The notes: generated by a model not told the origin, from the sequence alone. A DNA stretch of 64,000 bases from UBA5543 sp964464965 (GCA_964464965.1 CAYXHM010000006.1:62001-126000), one strand, 5' to 3'. Counted from the stretch's first letter, positions 1 to 9,122 are shown. Translations and numbers: made by a program.

Positions 1-156
1 GAAACCAACAAAGCTGGTAAGTATGAAAACCAGTGCGAGTACGCCCAGTATAGTAGCGGTAACACCACTGATAATACCGGCGAAATAGAGGCCACCTACC
101 AGGGCAGCCAGTAGCAACCTGATAATCTTGTCTGTAGTACCCATGTTCTTTTTCAT
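1..156 (-). CDS. DUF2892 (YgaP-like) small membrane protein, partial
   Basis: The reverse strand reads open for 52 codons from an ATG at 156 to the left edge, so the gene is cut off by the window. The product starts MKKNMGTTDKIIRLLLAAL, then has two hydrophobic stretches separated by a short glycine-containing turn. This is the usual form of the DUF2892 inner-membrane proteins, which are about 60-70 residues long and have a two-helix hairpin. Function is unknown; relatives sit next to rhodanese or redox genes, but no such context is visible here. It lies 170 bp from the next gene, with a strong hairpin between them. Confidence 0.8.
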   Translation of the reverse strand, partial: MKKNMGTTDKIIRLLLAALVGGLYFAGIISGVTATILGVLALVFILTSFVGF

Positions 157-250
157 TATGCAGAATTTCTAGCTGTTAAGAATTTATAATGTAAAAGTGC
201 AACAATAAAAAATGGTACTCTGTAACTTTTGTTACATAACCACCAGCAGC

Positions 251-295
251 AAAAAGCAGGAGCGATGTATTCACAATACATCGCTCCTGCTTTTT
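251..295. terminator. Perfect 21-bp hairpin terminator
   Basis: A 21-nt arm (251-271) is separated by CAC from its exact reverse complement (275-295). The arm has GC-rich centre GCAGGAGCGATG and an A5/T5 edge, so it gives a U-run on either strand. It lies just downstream of the minus-strand AhpD-like gene and upstream of the DUF2892 gene, so it most likely ends the AhpD transcript. Confidence 0.75.
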
Positions 296-329
296 AATTT
301 TAAGGGTAAGTACCTGTGTAACAGCGTTA

Positions 330-773
330 TTAATTAACCGGTACCTGTGTAAGTGAACTGACAGATAGCCTGTTCCATGCATTGATCACTATAACAGCCA
401 TTACAATCTGCGCGATTGTTTCAGTATCGAAAAATTGCTGTGCCTGCTGATAAGTAGCATCTGAAATGCCATGTTGGTGTATCAGCGTTACTTCTTCTGT
501 TATAGCCAGGATGGCTTTTTCTTCAGGGGTAAACAGGTCAGTTTCGCGCCATGCATTCAGCAGGAAGATACGCTGTTGTGTTTCACGGGCTTTCAGTGCT
601 TCTTTAGTATGCATGTCTATACAAAACGCACAGCCGTTTATTTGCGAAGCCCTGATTTTAATAAGTTGTTTCTGTATGAGTGTAAGTTTTGATTTTGTCA
701 GCGTGCCTGAGAGGTTAAACAAGGCTTTGTAACTGTCTGGCATCAATTCTTCAATGTTCATTCTTGGTTTCAT
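330..773 (-). CDS. Carboxymuconolactone decarboxylase / AhpD-like protein
   Basis: The 147-residue protein has the AhpD-like signature KIRASQINGCAFCIDMH around residues 40-55, with the two redox cysteines in CxxC arrangement followed by His. It falls in the peroxidase-related carboxymuconolactone decarboxylase family, whose members reduce peroxides or act on small cyclic substrates. It follows a Crp/Fnr regulator gene by 64 bp on the same strand. That arrangement is common for stress-responsive AhpD-like genes and suggests the regulator controls it. The cellular substrate cannot be told from sequence. A strong hairpin at 251-295 ends the unit. Confidence 0.85.
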   Translation of the reverse strand: MKPRMNIEELMPDSYKALFNLSGTLTKSKLTLIQKQLIKIRASQINGCAFCIDMHTKEALKARETQQRIFLLNAWRETDLFTPEEKAILAITEEVTLIHQHGISDATYQQAQQFFDTETIAQIVMAVIVINAWNRLSVSSLTQVPVN

Positions 774-837
774 TGTCTTTGGAAGTTTTGTGAAGACAAA
801 GGTAAACGCATGACAACGCCCGATTGCTTAAACCAGT

Positions 838-1413
838 TTAAGATTTTCGTTTTGCCCTTATTTCACTCAGGTATTCAGGTGTGAAACCAAGGAATGAGGC
901 AAGCAGGTATTGTGGTATGCGTTGCACAAATTCGGGATAAGCATTACAAAAATCGTTGTAAGCCTGTTCCTTAGAGAAATCATATAACCAGCGAATGCGG
1001 AACTGCGAAGCTGCATGAGCCCTTTGGTGTATTAACCTGAAGTAACGCTCAAGTATGGGATACTCCCTTAATAATTTTTCCTGTGCTGTATAGCTTAATG
1101 CAAGTACATCAGACTTTTCCACAGCCTGAATATTAAAAGTAGCAGGTTTTTGAGCAGCAAATGAATTATAATCCGTGAGCCACCAATTTTCCATGGCGAA
1201 ATGAGTAGTTTGCTCGGAGCCATTATCTTTTACATAAAACAAACGCAACAATCCCTTCTCTACGAAATAGTTGCTATTGCAAACTTTACCTTCTGCCAGC
1301 AGGTTTTCCTTTTTCTCCAGGTGCAGTTTTTTAAAATAGGTAGCAATATTTGCGATGTCATCCTTCGGAATTGATATAAACCTTTCGATATGTTGAGCAA
1401 GAACGTCTGACAT
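838..1413 (-). CDS. Crp/Fnr family transcriptional regulator
   Basis: The 191-residue protein has an N-terminal cyclic-nucleotide-binding-like beta-roll. It includes ENLLAEGKVCNSNYFVEKGLLRLFY, with the typical G...E.G.hR pattern, and ends in a helical region with YLLASFLGFTPEYLSEIRAKR, which matches the recognition helix of Bacteroidota Crp/Fnr proteins. There is no FNR cysteine cluster. It sits 4 bp downstream of the NlpC/P60 gene and 64 bp upstream of the AhpD-like gene, so the three may be co-transcribed. The ligand is unknown; many Bacteroidota members of this family do not bind cAMP. Confidence 0.85.
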   Translation of the reverse strand: MSDVLAQHIERFISIPKDDIANIATYFKKLHLEKKENLLAEGKVCNSNYFVEKGLLRLFYVKDNGSEQTTHFAMENWWLTDYNSFAAQKPATFNIQAVEKSDVLALSYTAQEKLLREYPILERYFRLIHQRAHAASQFRIRWLYDFSKEQAYNDFCNAYPEFVQRIPQYLLASFLGFTPEYLSEIRAKRKS

Positions 1414-1417
1414 TGTA

Positions 1418-2191
1418 CTACATATACCTTCTTATCATCCTTAATTTATGCGTACGTTTTTTCAGGGATATGCTTACAATACCTTCGGCATCTATTTTAT
1501 CAATTACCACGCGGCCACTCGTGTCTGTTGCGTGCAGTATATGCGTGTTATCTACTAATATGCCCACATGCGTGATTTTTCCTTCTGCATTGTCAAAAAA
1601 AGCAAGATCTCCTTTGTGGGCATGTTGCAGGAAATCTACCAGTTCACCTTCTTCGGCCTGCTGTGCAGCATCGCGCCTTATTGCCTTGCCGCACATTTTA
1701 AAGGCCATCTGTGTAAGGCCGGAGCAATCTATGCCTAATATGCTTCTGCCACCCCACCGGTAAGGTGCATTCATATATTGCATCGCGGCATCCAGCAGGA
1801 GTTTAGGTGTCAACTCTAAGTCCTGCCAAAGCTTCTTTTTGCCTTTGTACTTAACCTCATCCGGGTAAAGCAGTTTCAGGCCAAATAGGTTGCTGCCCAT
1901 AGGGAGTATTATGTCTCCCGATTTGACAATCAATCTGTTGTGGTGTTTATCTGCAATGAATTTTACCTCTTTACGGTATTCTCTGATGGTGGTAAGGCGT
2001 AGTTGCCCTATTTTGCACCAGCCTATATAATCGTCCCAGGCGCAATGAATGCGCGCCCAGTCATTGTCATTTATTTCCAGCACCTCCATCTTTTCGCCAA
2101 AGAGTAGTTCCGTCACCATTTCCGCACGGTGCGATGGCTCTGACCGGACAGGCATTAACGGCACACTGCAAAAGGCATAAGATAAAACCAT
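1418..2191 (-). CDS. NlpC/P60 cysteine peptidase with SH3-like domain
   Basis: The 257-residue protein has an N-terminal SH3b-like part (about residues 1-75, including DNDWARIHCAWDDYIGWC) and a C-terminal NlpC/P60 domain. The domain shows catalytic Cys in GIDCSGLTQMAFK, His in THVGILVDN and the following HATDTSG segment. Such C40 peptidases cleave gamma-D-Glu-diamino acid bonds in peptidoglycan stem peptides, often during muropeptide recycling. No signal peptide is evident, so it may act in the cytoplasm on recycled peptides. The ATG at 2191 gives the family's usual N-terminus. It heads a possible three-gene unit with Crp/Fnr and AhpD-like genes. Confidence 0.85.
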   Translation of the reverse strand: MVLSYAFCSVPLMPVRSEPSHRAEMVTELLFGEKMEVLEINDNDWARIHCAWDDYIGWCKIGQLRLTTIREYRKEVKFIADKHHNRLIVKSGDIILPMGSNLFGLKLLYPDEVKYKGKKKLWQDLELTPKLLLDAAMQYMNAPYRWGGRSILGIDCSGLTQMAFKMCGKAIRRDAAQQAEEGELVDFLQHAHKGDLAFFDNAEGKITHVGILVDNTHILHATDTSGRVVIDKIDAEGIVSISLKKRTHKLRMIRRYM

Positions 2192-2388
2192 TATGTATAA
2201 ATCTGCTTTTCGTTTACAATATTACAAGGAATAAACTATTTATATAGACGTTTACAGATTTCTGATACCGAAATCTTTTCTTAATTTAGCCCGCTAATGT
2301 AAAGCTGATGCCGTATTGCTTTTATGTTAATGTAATTATGGTAATTAGATAATGGAACAACTTCAAAAGGAAAACGTAACAAATAATT

Positions 2389-3984
2389 ATGGAATCATCA
2401 ATTCTGGTTGCCATCGTTTCGGTGGTAGCTATTTTAATAGGGATATTTCTTGGTAAACAAATTTTTGCAAAAAACACCCAGAAACAAGTACACGATGCTG
2501 AACTGCAGGCAAAGAAAATAATCGAAGACGCAGAAAAACTGGGTGATGCATTAAAAGAGAAAAAAATACTGGAGGCTAAGGAAACATTTCTACAAAAGAA
2601 AAGTGAACATGACCGGGAGGTAAGCAGGCGTGAACAGGATATAAACAAACGTGAGCAAAAAATAGCAGGAGAAGAAAGCAGGATAAAGCAGAAAGAGCAG
2701 CAGATAAATGACAAGAACGCAGGCCTGCAAAAGCAAATAAACGAATACGCACAACTGAAGCAAAACCTGGATAAACAGCTTGAGGTAGTGAACATCAAGC
2801 GTACAGAACTGGAACGCCACCAGGAGGAGCATATTAAAAGATTAGAGAAAGTAGCCAACCTGTCTGCAGACGAAGCAAAGTCTGAACTGATGGAAGTGGT
2901 AAAAGAAGAAGCCCGTACTAAGGCTATGGCCCATGTAAAAGAAATAATGGAGGAGGCTAAAGTCAACGCTACGAAAGAGGCTAAGAAAATCATTATCCAG
3001 ACCATACAGCGTACGGCAGCAGAGCAGACCATTGAGAATGCTATTACGGTATTCAACCTGGAAACAGACGAGATAAAAGGACAGATAATAGGCCGCGAGG
3101 GCAGGAACATACGTGCTATAGAAGCTGCGACCGGTGTTGACCTGATAATAGACGATACCCCGGAAGCAATAATATTAAGCTGTTTTGACCCCTTCCGCAG
3201 GGAGATAGCCCGCCTGTCGCTGCAAAGACTAGTACAGGATGGCCGTATTCACCCGGCACGTATTGAGGAAGTAGTAGAAAAAACACGCCGCCAACTGGAA
3301 GACCAGATACTGGAGATAGGGGAGCGTACCATAATAGAACTAGGCATACATGGCTTGCATAAAGACTTGGTGCGCCTGGTGGGTAAAATGCGTTTCCGCT
3401 CGTCTTACGGGCAGAACCTGCTTATGCACTCTAAAGAAACTGCTAACCTTTGCGCTACCATGGCATCGGAACTTGGCCTTGGCCAGAAGGTGGTGAAACT
3501 GGCAAAACGCGCCGGCCTGCTGCATGATATTGGTAAAGTACCCGATGAAGAGTCTGAACTGAGCCACGCACTGCTGGGTGCTAAGGTTGCAGAAAGATGC
3601 GGTGAGCATGCAGCTATAGTAAATGCAATAGGCGCACACCACGACGAGATGGAGATGGCCTACATCATATCACCTATAGTACAAGCGTGCGATGCGATAA
3701 GCGGTGCACGTCCTGGTGCAAGGCGCGAGATGATGCAAAGCTACCTGCAGCGCATAAAGGACCTGGAAGCACTGGCTATGGCTTATACAGGTGTAGAAAA
3801 AGCATATGCTATACAGGCAGGCCGTGAACTGCGTGTGATAGTTGAGGCAGAAAAAGTAACTGACGCAGAAAGCGATAAGCTATCATTTGAGATAGCTGAT
3901 AAAATACAAAAAGAAATGCAATATCCCGGGCAGATAAAAGTGACGGTAATACGTGAGCTGCGCTCGGTGAATATCGCCAGGTAA
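2389..3984 (+). CDS. rny: Ribonuclease Y
   Basis: The 531-residue protein has all parts of RNase Y in order. An N-terminal transmembrane helix (about residues 4-22) is followed by a long charged coiled coil (about 30-200). Next comes a KH domain with IIGREGRNIRAIEAATG, then an HD phosphohydrolase domain with GLLHDIGKVPDEE and AHHDEME metal ligands. RNase Y is a membrane-anchored endoribonuclease that starts mRNA decay. Length and architecture match the family. The gene stands alone, is divergent from NlpC/P60 and is followed by a clear terminator. The ATG at 2389 places the membrane helix directly at the N-terminus. Confidence 0.97.
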   Translation: MESSILVAIVSVVAILIGIFLGKQIFAKNTQKQVHDAELQAKKIIEDAEKLGDALKEKKILEAKETFLQKKSEHDREVSRREQDINKREQKIAGEESRIKQKEQQINDKNAGLQKQINEYAQLKQNLDKQLEVVNIKRTELERHQEEHIKRLEKVANLSADEAKSELMEVVKEEARTKAMAHVKEIMEEAKVNATKEAKKIIIQTIQRTAAEQTIENAITVFNLETDEIKGQIIGREGRNIRAIEAATGVDLIIDDTPEAIILSCFDPFRREIARLSLQRLVQDGRIHPARIEEVVEKTRRQLEDQILEIGERTIIELGIHGLHKDLVRLVGKMRFRSSYGQNLLMHSKETANLCATMASELGLGQKVVKLAKRAGLLHDIGKVPDEESELSHALLGAKVAERCGEHAAIVNAIGAHHDEMEMAYIISPIVQACDAISGARPGARREMMQSYLQRIKDLEALAMAYTGVEKAYAIQAGRELRVIVEAEKVTDAESDKLSFEIADKIQKEMQYPGQIKVTVIRELRSVNIAR

Positions 3985-4006
3985 TTTAAAACACAATATA
4001 ATAAGG

Positions 4007-4037
4007 CAGCCCTGCATTTTGCGGGGCTGTTTTGTTT
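4007..4037. terminator. Terminator between rny and the convergent lipoprotein gene
   Basis: CAGCCCTGC (4007-4015), loop ATTTT and GCGGGGCTG (4021-4029) form a 9-bp stem with one G-T pair, followed by TTTTGTTT. It lies 22 bp after the rny stop and probably serves both convergent genes. Confidence 0.8.
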
Positions 4038-4053
4038 AAATAAATAATACTAT

Positions 4054-5181
4054 TTACCAATCGTACCTGTATGCACGGTATGTACCCATTTCCAGTTGAA
4101 GGTCAAAAGTTTTTACTCCTGTCCTGGGTATTATCTCATGCACAAACCCCGCAGAACCCCCACCAATAAAATAACGTTCACCTTTTTTTTCAACATTACC
4201 ACCAAACTCTATAAAGTCTTCAGGAATATTAAATATCCTGTACGCCGTCACTTTATGTTCTTTTTCATCAATATCAAACTCCAATATTCTTGAATATTCT
4301 CTCACACCGCGTTGACCATTGTCTAGTAGCAGGAGTGTTTTATTGTCATTAATTAGTGTGGCACTATGCTGTCTCAGAAATTTTGCAGTATCCGGTATAT
4401 CAAAGTCAGTGTTTATTCCTCCAAACTTCCAGATAATATCATTTCCCTTCCTGTTTAGTTTCAATACCTGGTTAGTATTTCTGAATGATACAATCAGGCT
4501 ACTATCTTTAGAGTCTATGAACATTGAATTAGCATGCAGGTAGTCTGCCGGCTTGCCCGTGTCTGAATAAGTATTTTTTTCTACACTTACACCGTATAAT
4601 TCAGGATGTTCGCAGCCAACCCATTGCCAGGTAACTTTATTGTTCTTTACCTCTTGTATCACGGGTGTGACAACATTGACGTTTTGCGTGAGTTTTAATT
4701 TTTCAGGAACATTTGATGGGCTGTATTCATAATAAGCCATGACGATATAGTGATTATCTGCCAGTAAGATAAAGTCATGATGATCTACACCAGGAAACTT
4801 TTCGCCGTCAATTATCCCATGCGATTTAAGGGTGATTCTTTGCAGCTCTTTGAAATTGCTATCTGTAATAATGCGATAGCCCGTTGAATATGATTGATCG
4901 GGTTTATAGAAATCCTTGTTTTTCAGATAGTATCCATAACGTTTTTGGCCATTGATTAGCCATTGCCTGAAATCTGTTATTTGACTTTGTTCTTTTTTAT
5001 ATGCAATAGTATCCCCGTTTGTATTAATTATAAGCAGGTTGCAGTGCTCCCCGGCATTCTTCACCATAGGGGTTAAAAAAATGACGTTAGTATCATTGTT
5101 GTGTGCATGCACTTTTTCTTTGCAACTCGTGCAGCCTAGCACCTGTATAAAGAGGATTGTAATAAAAAGAAATCTGTTCAT
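4054..5181 (-). CDS. Arylsulfotransferase (ASST)-like lipoprotein
   Basis: The 375-residue protein begins with a lipoprotein signal (MNRFLFITILFIQVLGC, lipobox VLGC). The body resembles the arylsulfotransferase beta-propeller family: HANSMFIDSKDSSLIVSFRN, then NQVLKLNRKGNDIIWKFGG, and later QHSATLINDNKTLLLLDNG. These are the repeated blade motifs of ASST proteins, which move sulfate between phenolic compounds in the periplasm. Whether this member is catalytic is uncertain, because the active-site histidines were not confirmed. It is probably anchored to a membrane and faces the periplasm. It is convergent with rny and has no functional neighbour. Confidence 0.72.
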   Translation of the reverse strand: MNRFLFITILFIQVLGCTSCKEKVHAHNNDTNVIFLTPMVKNAGEHCNLLIINTNGDTIAYKKEQSQITDFRQWLINGQKRYGYYLKNKDFYKPDQSYSTGYRIITDSNFKELQRITLKSHGIIDGEKFPGVDHHDFILLADNHYIVMAYYEYSPSNVPEKLKLTQNVNVVTPVIQEVKNNKVTWQWVGCEHPELYGVSVEKNTYSDTGKPADYLHANSMFIDSKDSSLIVSFRNTNQVLKLNRKGNDIIWKFGGINTDFDIPDTAKFLRQHSATLINDNKTLLLLDNGQRGVREYSRILEFDIDEKEHKVTAYRIFNIPEDFIEFGGNVEKKGERYFIGGGSAGFVHEIIPRTGVKTFDLQLEMGTYRAYRYDW

Positions 5182-5243
5182 TATATCAGCATAGGGTATA
5201 AAAATACATTTTTAATGTATGAGCAAGAATGAGGTTTTCGATA

Positions 5244-6506
5244 CTATTTAATATTACTATCATCCAGTTGCAACTCGCGCAGTTTAGGTGCTTTAAACCA
5301 GGTTGCCACAACTATCCCTACCGTCATGCATCCACCAAATACTACTGCTGTGACTGTACCCATAAGACGGGCTGTAAAACCGCTTTCTGCCGCACCTAAC
5401 TCGTTGCTGGAAGATATGAACATAGTGTTTACAGCTGCAACGCGACCGCGCATATTATCAGGCGTATATAACTGCAATATCGTCCAGCGGATAACCACAC
5501 TTACACCATCAAGCATGCCACTGAGTAGCAACATAGCAAAAGACAGGAAGAAATTGGTAGATATGCCGAATATAATAATAGACAACCCGAAGCCCGCCAG
5601 GCAAAACAATAATTTTTTACCGGCATTGGTTTTGAGCGGTACAAAACTGAGGGTAAGTAAGGTAATAATAGCGCCTATACCCGGGGCGGCACGCAGCCAG
5701 CCAAAGCCTACCTCACCTACCTTTAATATATCGCTGGCATAGACGGGAAGCAGCGCGACCGCACCACCAAACAGCACGGCAAACATATCCAGTGCCAGTG
5801 CAGCCAGTATAACCTGCGTGCTGAATACAAAATTTAGTCCCTCCTTCAGGCTTTGAAGCATAGGGGTGGTTGGTTTATGCTCTAAAGGTTTCCGCGTAAT
5901 GGTAAGTAATGCCAATAACGATATAAGATGAATGGCAAATACGAAACTGTAGCTGAGTGCATAATTAAAGACAGCCATGACCGCACCACCCAGTAAGGGG
6001 CCTATTACTGCACCCATTTGCCAGGCAGTACTGCTCCAGGTGGCGGCATTTGCATAGTGCTTGCGGGGTACCAGCAGGCCCATAAGGGAAAAGTTTGCAG
6101 GGCTGGCAAAAGCACGCACTGCCCCTCCTGTAAATACTGTAGCATATACCAGGCCGATGGTAATATTGTGCCCGGCAACATGCTGGAAGGTATCCAGAGA
6201 ACAAATGAGGTACATGACAGAGGTGGCCATAAAACCTACAATACACCATAACAGCATATTACGTTTTTCACTCCGGTCTGATATGTGGCCGGTGAAAAAG
6301 GAAAAGCCAATGGCGGGTATCACCTCGCATATACCGATAATTCCGAGCGACAAAGGATCTTTTGTAAGCTGGTAAACCATATAGCATACTATAGTTACCT
6401 GCATGTTGAGCGCCATGATGAGTGCTATACGCATAGTGAGGTAACTGCGGAACTCTTTGTAACGTAATGTTTTGTTCTTTACTAAAAAGGATATGTATGG
6501 CCGCAA
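5244..6506 (-). CDS. MFS transporter (MFS_3 / enterobactin-exporter type)
   Basis: The 420-residue protein has about 12 hydrophobic segments and the MFS signature GHISDRSEKRN in the loop after helix 2. It resembles the MFS_3 group of drug and siderophore exporters. The only start that keeps the N-terminal KEFRSYLTMRIALIM segment is a TTG at 6506. A TACCTTTG element on this strand (6538 to 6531) ends 24 bp upstream, leaving room for only a short leader and supporting this start. The substrate is unknown. It is divergent from rpsA. Confidence 0.85.
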   Translation of the reverse strand: MRPYISFLVKNKTLRYKEFRSYLTMRIALIMALNMQVTIVCYMVYQLTKDPLSLGIIGICEVIPAIGFSFFTGHISDRSEKRNMLLWCIVGFMATSVMYLICSLDTFQHVAGHNITIGLVYATVFTGGAVRAFASPANFSLMGLLVPRKHYANAATWSSTAWQMGAVIGPLLGGAVMAVFNYALSYSFVFAIHLISLLALLTITRKPLEHKPTTPMLQSLKEGLNFVFSTQVILAALALDMFAVLFGGAVALLPVYASDILKVGEVGFGWLRAAPGIGAIITLLTLSFVPLKTNAGKKLLFCLAGFGLSIIIFGISTNFFLSFAMLLLSGMLDGVSVVIRWTILQLYTPDNMRGRVAAVNTMFISSSNELGAAESGFTARLMGTVTAVVFGGCMTVGIVVATWFKAPKLRELQLDDSNIK

Positions 6507-6530
6507 GAAATAGTAGTCTTAATATACCGG

Positions 6531-6538
6531 CAAAGGTA
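6531..6538 (-). promoter_or_regulatory. -7 promoter element for the MFS gene
   Basis: Read on the minus strand this is TACCTTTG, an exact match to the Bacteroidota TAnnTTTG element, 24 bp upstream of the TTG start. No convincing -33 TTTG was identified. Confidence 0.55.
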
Positions 6539-6653
6539 TTATATGAGGAGTCATACTACAAAGGAATTTCCTGCTGCGTGACGGCGGATAATTAATTGAT
6601 AATCACTTGAGTATATTTTTGAATTTTGATTTTTTAGTTTTGATTTTACATCG

Positions 6654-6661
6654 TACCTTTG
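6654..6661 (+). promoter_or_regulatory. -7 promoter element for rpsA
   Basis: TACCTTTG, extended as TACCTTTGCCGTCC, matches the Bacteroidota housekeeping -7 element. Transcription would start near 6668, after the first in-frame TTG (6659), which rules out that codon as start. No well-spaced -33 TTTG was found. Confidence 0.65.
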
Positions 6662-6682
6662 CCGTCCAAAAAATTTCTAAAA

Positions 6683-8518
6683 GTGGAAGAAAATCAAATT
6701 GTTAACCAAACTGCGGGCCTGGCAGAACAGCAGGCCGGCGCTCACGACGATTTCGACTGGAGCGTGGACAAAAGGAACGTAGCTGCTTATAACAAAGATA
6801 AGCAGAGCGAGATGGAAAAAATGTACGATGGTACATTTAAAGACATTACCGAATCTGAACTGTTGACAGGACAGATAGTAGGTAAAACCAAGACTGATGT
6901 TATCATCAACATTGGCTTTAAAAGCGATGGTCTTGTGTCATTGAACGAATTCCGCGACATGGACGAAGTTAAAATCGGCGATGAAGTGGAAGTTATGGTT
7001 GTAGAGAAAGAAGACCGCAATGGTCACCTGCACCTGAGCCGCCGCCAGGCGCGCCAGAGCCGTGCATGGCTGAAGATTGTTGATTTCTACAAAACAGGCG
7101 AACTGGTTACCGGTACAATTACCAGCAAAACAAAAGGTGGCCTGATAGTAGATGTGTACGGACTGGAAACGTTCCTGCCAGGTTCGCAGATAGATGTGAA
7201 GCCTGTTACGGATTACGATCAGTACGTAGGTAAAACAATGGATTTCAAAGTTGTAAAAATCAACGAAGCTATCCGTAACGCAGTAGTATCTCACAAAGCA
7301 CTGATAGAAAGCGATATCGAGCAACAACGTAGCGAGATCATCGGTAAACTGGAAAAAGGACAGGTACTGGAAGGTACTGTGAAGAATGTTACGGATTTCG
7401 GTGCATTCATCGACCTTGGTGGTGTAGATGGTCTGTTGTATATCACAGACATCAGCTGGGGCCGCATAAGCCACCCAACAGAGGTGCTGCAGAATGGCCA
7501 GTCTCTGAACGTCGTTGTGCTTGACTTTGATGATGAGAAAAAACGTATCAGCCTCGGCTTGAAACAATTGACTCCTCACCCATGGGAAAGCCTGAGTGAA
7601 GACGTGAAAGAAGGTGCTAAAGTAAAAGGTAAAGTAGTAAACATAGAAGATTATGGTGCTTTCCTTGAAATAATGCCTGGTGTAGAAGGGCTGGTACACG
7701 TATCAGAAATAACATGGTCATCTCAGCCTATCAATGCGAAAGAGTTCTTTAACATGAACGATGAGTATGAGGCTGTAGTTGTAACACTTGATAAAGACGA
7801 GCGCAAAATGAGCCTGTCTATCAAACAACTGACTGAAGACCCATGGGATACTATCGAAAACAAATTCCCGCTGGATAGCCGTCACAAAGGTGTTGTGAAA
7901 AACATCACTCCTTATGGCGTATTCGTTGAACTGGAGACCGGCATAGGTGGTATGATACATATCAGCGACCTGAGCTGGATAAAACGCTACAATCACCCTA
8001 ACGAGTTTACGAAAGTAGGCGAGCAGATAGATGTAGTTATCCTGAGCATTGATAAAGAAAACCGTAAGCTGGCCCTGGGCCACAAACAACTGGAAGAAGA
8101 TCCCTGGAATACCTTCGAAACTGTGTTCCCGATAGGCAGCACACACGAAGGACAGGTTACTAAACGCGACGATAAAGGCGCGGTAGTACAACTTCAGTAT
8201 GGCCTTGAAGCATTCGCTCCGGCACGTCACCTGCGCAAAGAAGATGGTACCAATGTAGAGGTTGAAGAAACCCTACCATTCGTTATCATCGAGTTCGATC
8301 GCAATGACAAACGTATCATGGTATCGCACAGCCGCATATGGGAGAAAGCCAAAGCAGACGAGAAAGACGCTGCAAGGAAAGAAGCCGCTGCTGATGATGA
8401 GAACACTAAGAAAGCAGTGAAGAATGTACAAAGCAAAGTAGAAAAGGCTACTCTTGGCGACTTGGGCGCTCTTGCTGAACTGAAAGAAAAAATGAAAAAA
8501 GCTGAAGACGATAAGTAA
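6683..8518 (+). CDS. rpsA: 30S ribosomal protein S1
   Basis: Six S1 RNA-binding repeats are visible in order, for example GTVKNVTDFGAFIDLGGVDG and GKVVNIEDYGAFLEIMPG. The fifth repeat has KNITPYGVFVELETG, and the sixth is more diverged. The highly charged, alanine-rich C-terminal tail is typical of Bacteroidota S1. The protein binds mRNA on the small subunit, which matters in this phylum because Shine-Dalgarno sequences are little used. I chose GTG at 6683, giving a 611-residue product starting (M)EENQIVNQ. The upstream in-frame TTG at 6659 lies inside the promoter. The leader would then be only about 15 nt. A terminator follows. Confidence 0.93.
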   Translation: MEENQIVNQTAGLAEQQAGAHDDFDWSVDKRNVAAYNKDKQSEMEKMYDGTFKDITESELLTGQIVGKTKTDVIINIGFKSDGLVSLNEFRDMDEVKIGDEVEVMVVEKEDRNGHLHLSRRQARQSRAWLKIVDFYKTGELVTGTITSKTKGGLIVDVYGLETFLPGSQIDVKPVTDYDQYVGKTMDFKVVKINEAIRNAVVSHKALIESDIEQQRSEIIGKLEKGQVLEGTVKNVTDFGAFIDLGGVDGLLYITDISWGRISHPTEVLQNGQSLNVVVLDFDDEKKRISLGLKQLTPHPWESLSEDVKEGAKVKGKVVNIEDYGAFLEIMPGVEGLVHVSEITWSSQPINAKEFFNMNDEYEAVVVTLDKDERKMSLSIKQLTEDPWDTIENKFPLDSRHKGVVKNITPYGVFVELETGIGGMIHISDLSWIKRYNHPNEFTKVGEQIDVVILSIDKENRKLALGHKQLEEDPWNTFETVFPIGSTHEGQVTKRDDKGAVVQLQYGLEAFAPARHLRKEDGTNVEVEETLPFVIIEFDRNDKRIMVSHSRIWEKAKADEKDAARKEAAADDENTKKAVKNVQSKVEKATLGDLGALAELKEKMKKAEDDK

Positions 8519-8544
8519 TCATCAGTAAAATTCATAAAATAACA

Positions 8545-8576
8545 GAAAGCCTCCTGCAAAGGAGGCTTTCTTGTTT
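8545..8576 (+). terminator. rpsA terminator
   Basis: GAAAGCCTCC (8545-8554), loop TGCAAA and GGAGGCTTTC (8561-8570) form a perfect 10-bp stem followed by TTGTTTT, 27 bp after the rpsA stop. Confidence 0.88.
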
Positions 8577-8591
8577 TGATACCTTTGGAGA

Positions 8592-9083
8592 CTATTCTTT
8601 ATAGTTCACGTCTTCTGTAAGTTCTGCCCACATGGTTTGGGTAGTACTGTCAAGTACAAATATCCAGCTATCGGCTTTGTAGTAGCCGCTTTTAGTGTAC
8701 AAGTGTTCTACGGGTAGTTTCCTGATACTATCATTCCAGTGAGGGTTGTGCCTGAAAGGTACCAGGTTGCATTCTGTTAGTTTCCTCATATTGTTCCATG
8801 CTATATCGCTACTCAGCTCTTTTTCTGATAGGTTGAGCCGGAACAGGGTTGATTTAGTATGCGTGGCCCTGTCATACCTGCAATCCATATCTTTTGCACG
8901 TGCAATGTTGGTTTTAGTGCGTATCTCGTAGTTATCTATAGCAAAGCGCTCACAATCTTGGTGATTAAGTATCAGCTTATTAATGCCCATACACCCGCCG
9001 TAGAGCAGCAGGAAAGTGAGTACAAAAGTAATAAGGGCTGTATATGCTACTGTCTTTATTTTCTTGTATGGAGTACTCAACAT
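8592..9083 (-). CDS. Hypothetical membrane-anchored protein
   Basis: The 163-residue product is not recognised. It has one N-terminal transmembrane helix (about residues 13-32) after a short basic stretch, then a soluble charged domain rich in Asp, Asn and Lys. The orientation suggests the C-terminal domain is outside the cytoplasm. It ends 15 bp from the rpsA terminator on the opposite strand and lies 39 bp downstream of another uncharacterised exported protein gene on the same strand, so the two may be co-expressed. Confidence 0.65.
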   Translation of the reverse strand: MLSTPYKKIKTVAYTALITFVLTFLLLYGGCMGINKLILNHQDCERFAIDNYEIRTKTNIARAKDMDCRYDRATHTKSTLFRLNLSEKELSSDIAWNNMRKLTECNLVPFRHNPHWNDSIRKLPVEHLYTKSGYYKADSWIFVLDSTTQTMWAELTEDVNYKE

Positions 9084-9122
9084 ACATCTATAACGATGCA
9101 GAGTAGGTAAATATTATATATG

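Noticed and set aside
2322..3110. 262-codon minus-strand frame over rny
   Set aside because: It mirrors the coiled-coil coding region of rny, is Ser/Phe/Cys-rich in a way typical of antisense to Lys/Glu codons, and has no homology pattern.
6938..7699. 253-codon minus-strand frame over rpsA
   Set aside because: It is antisense to conserved S1 repeats, rich in Phe/Tyr/His and has no recognisable domain; rpsA is certain.
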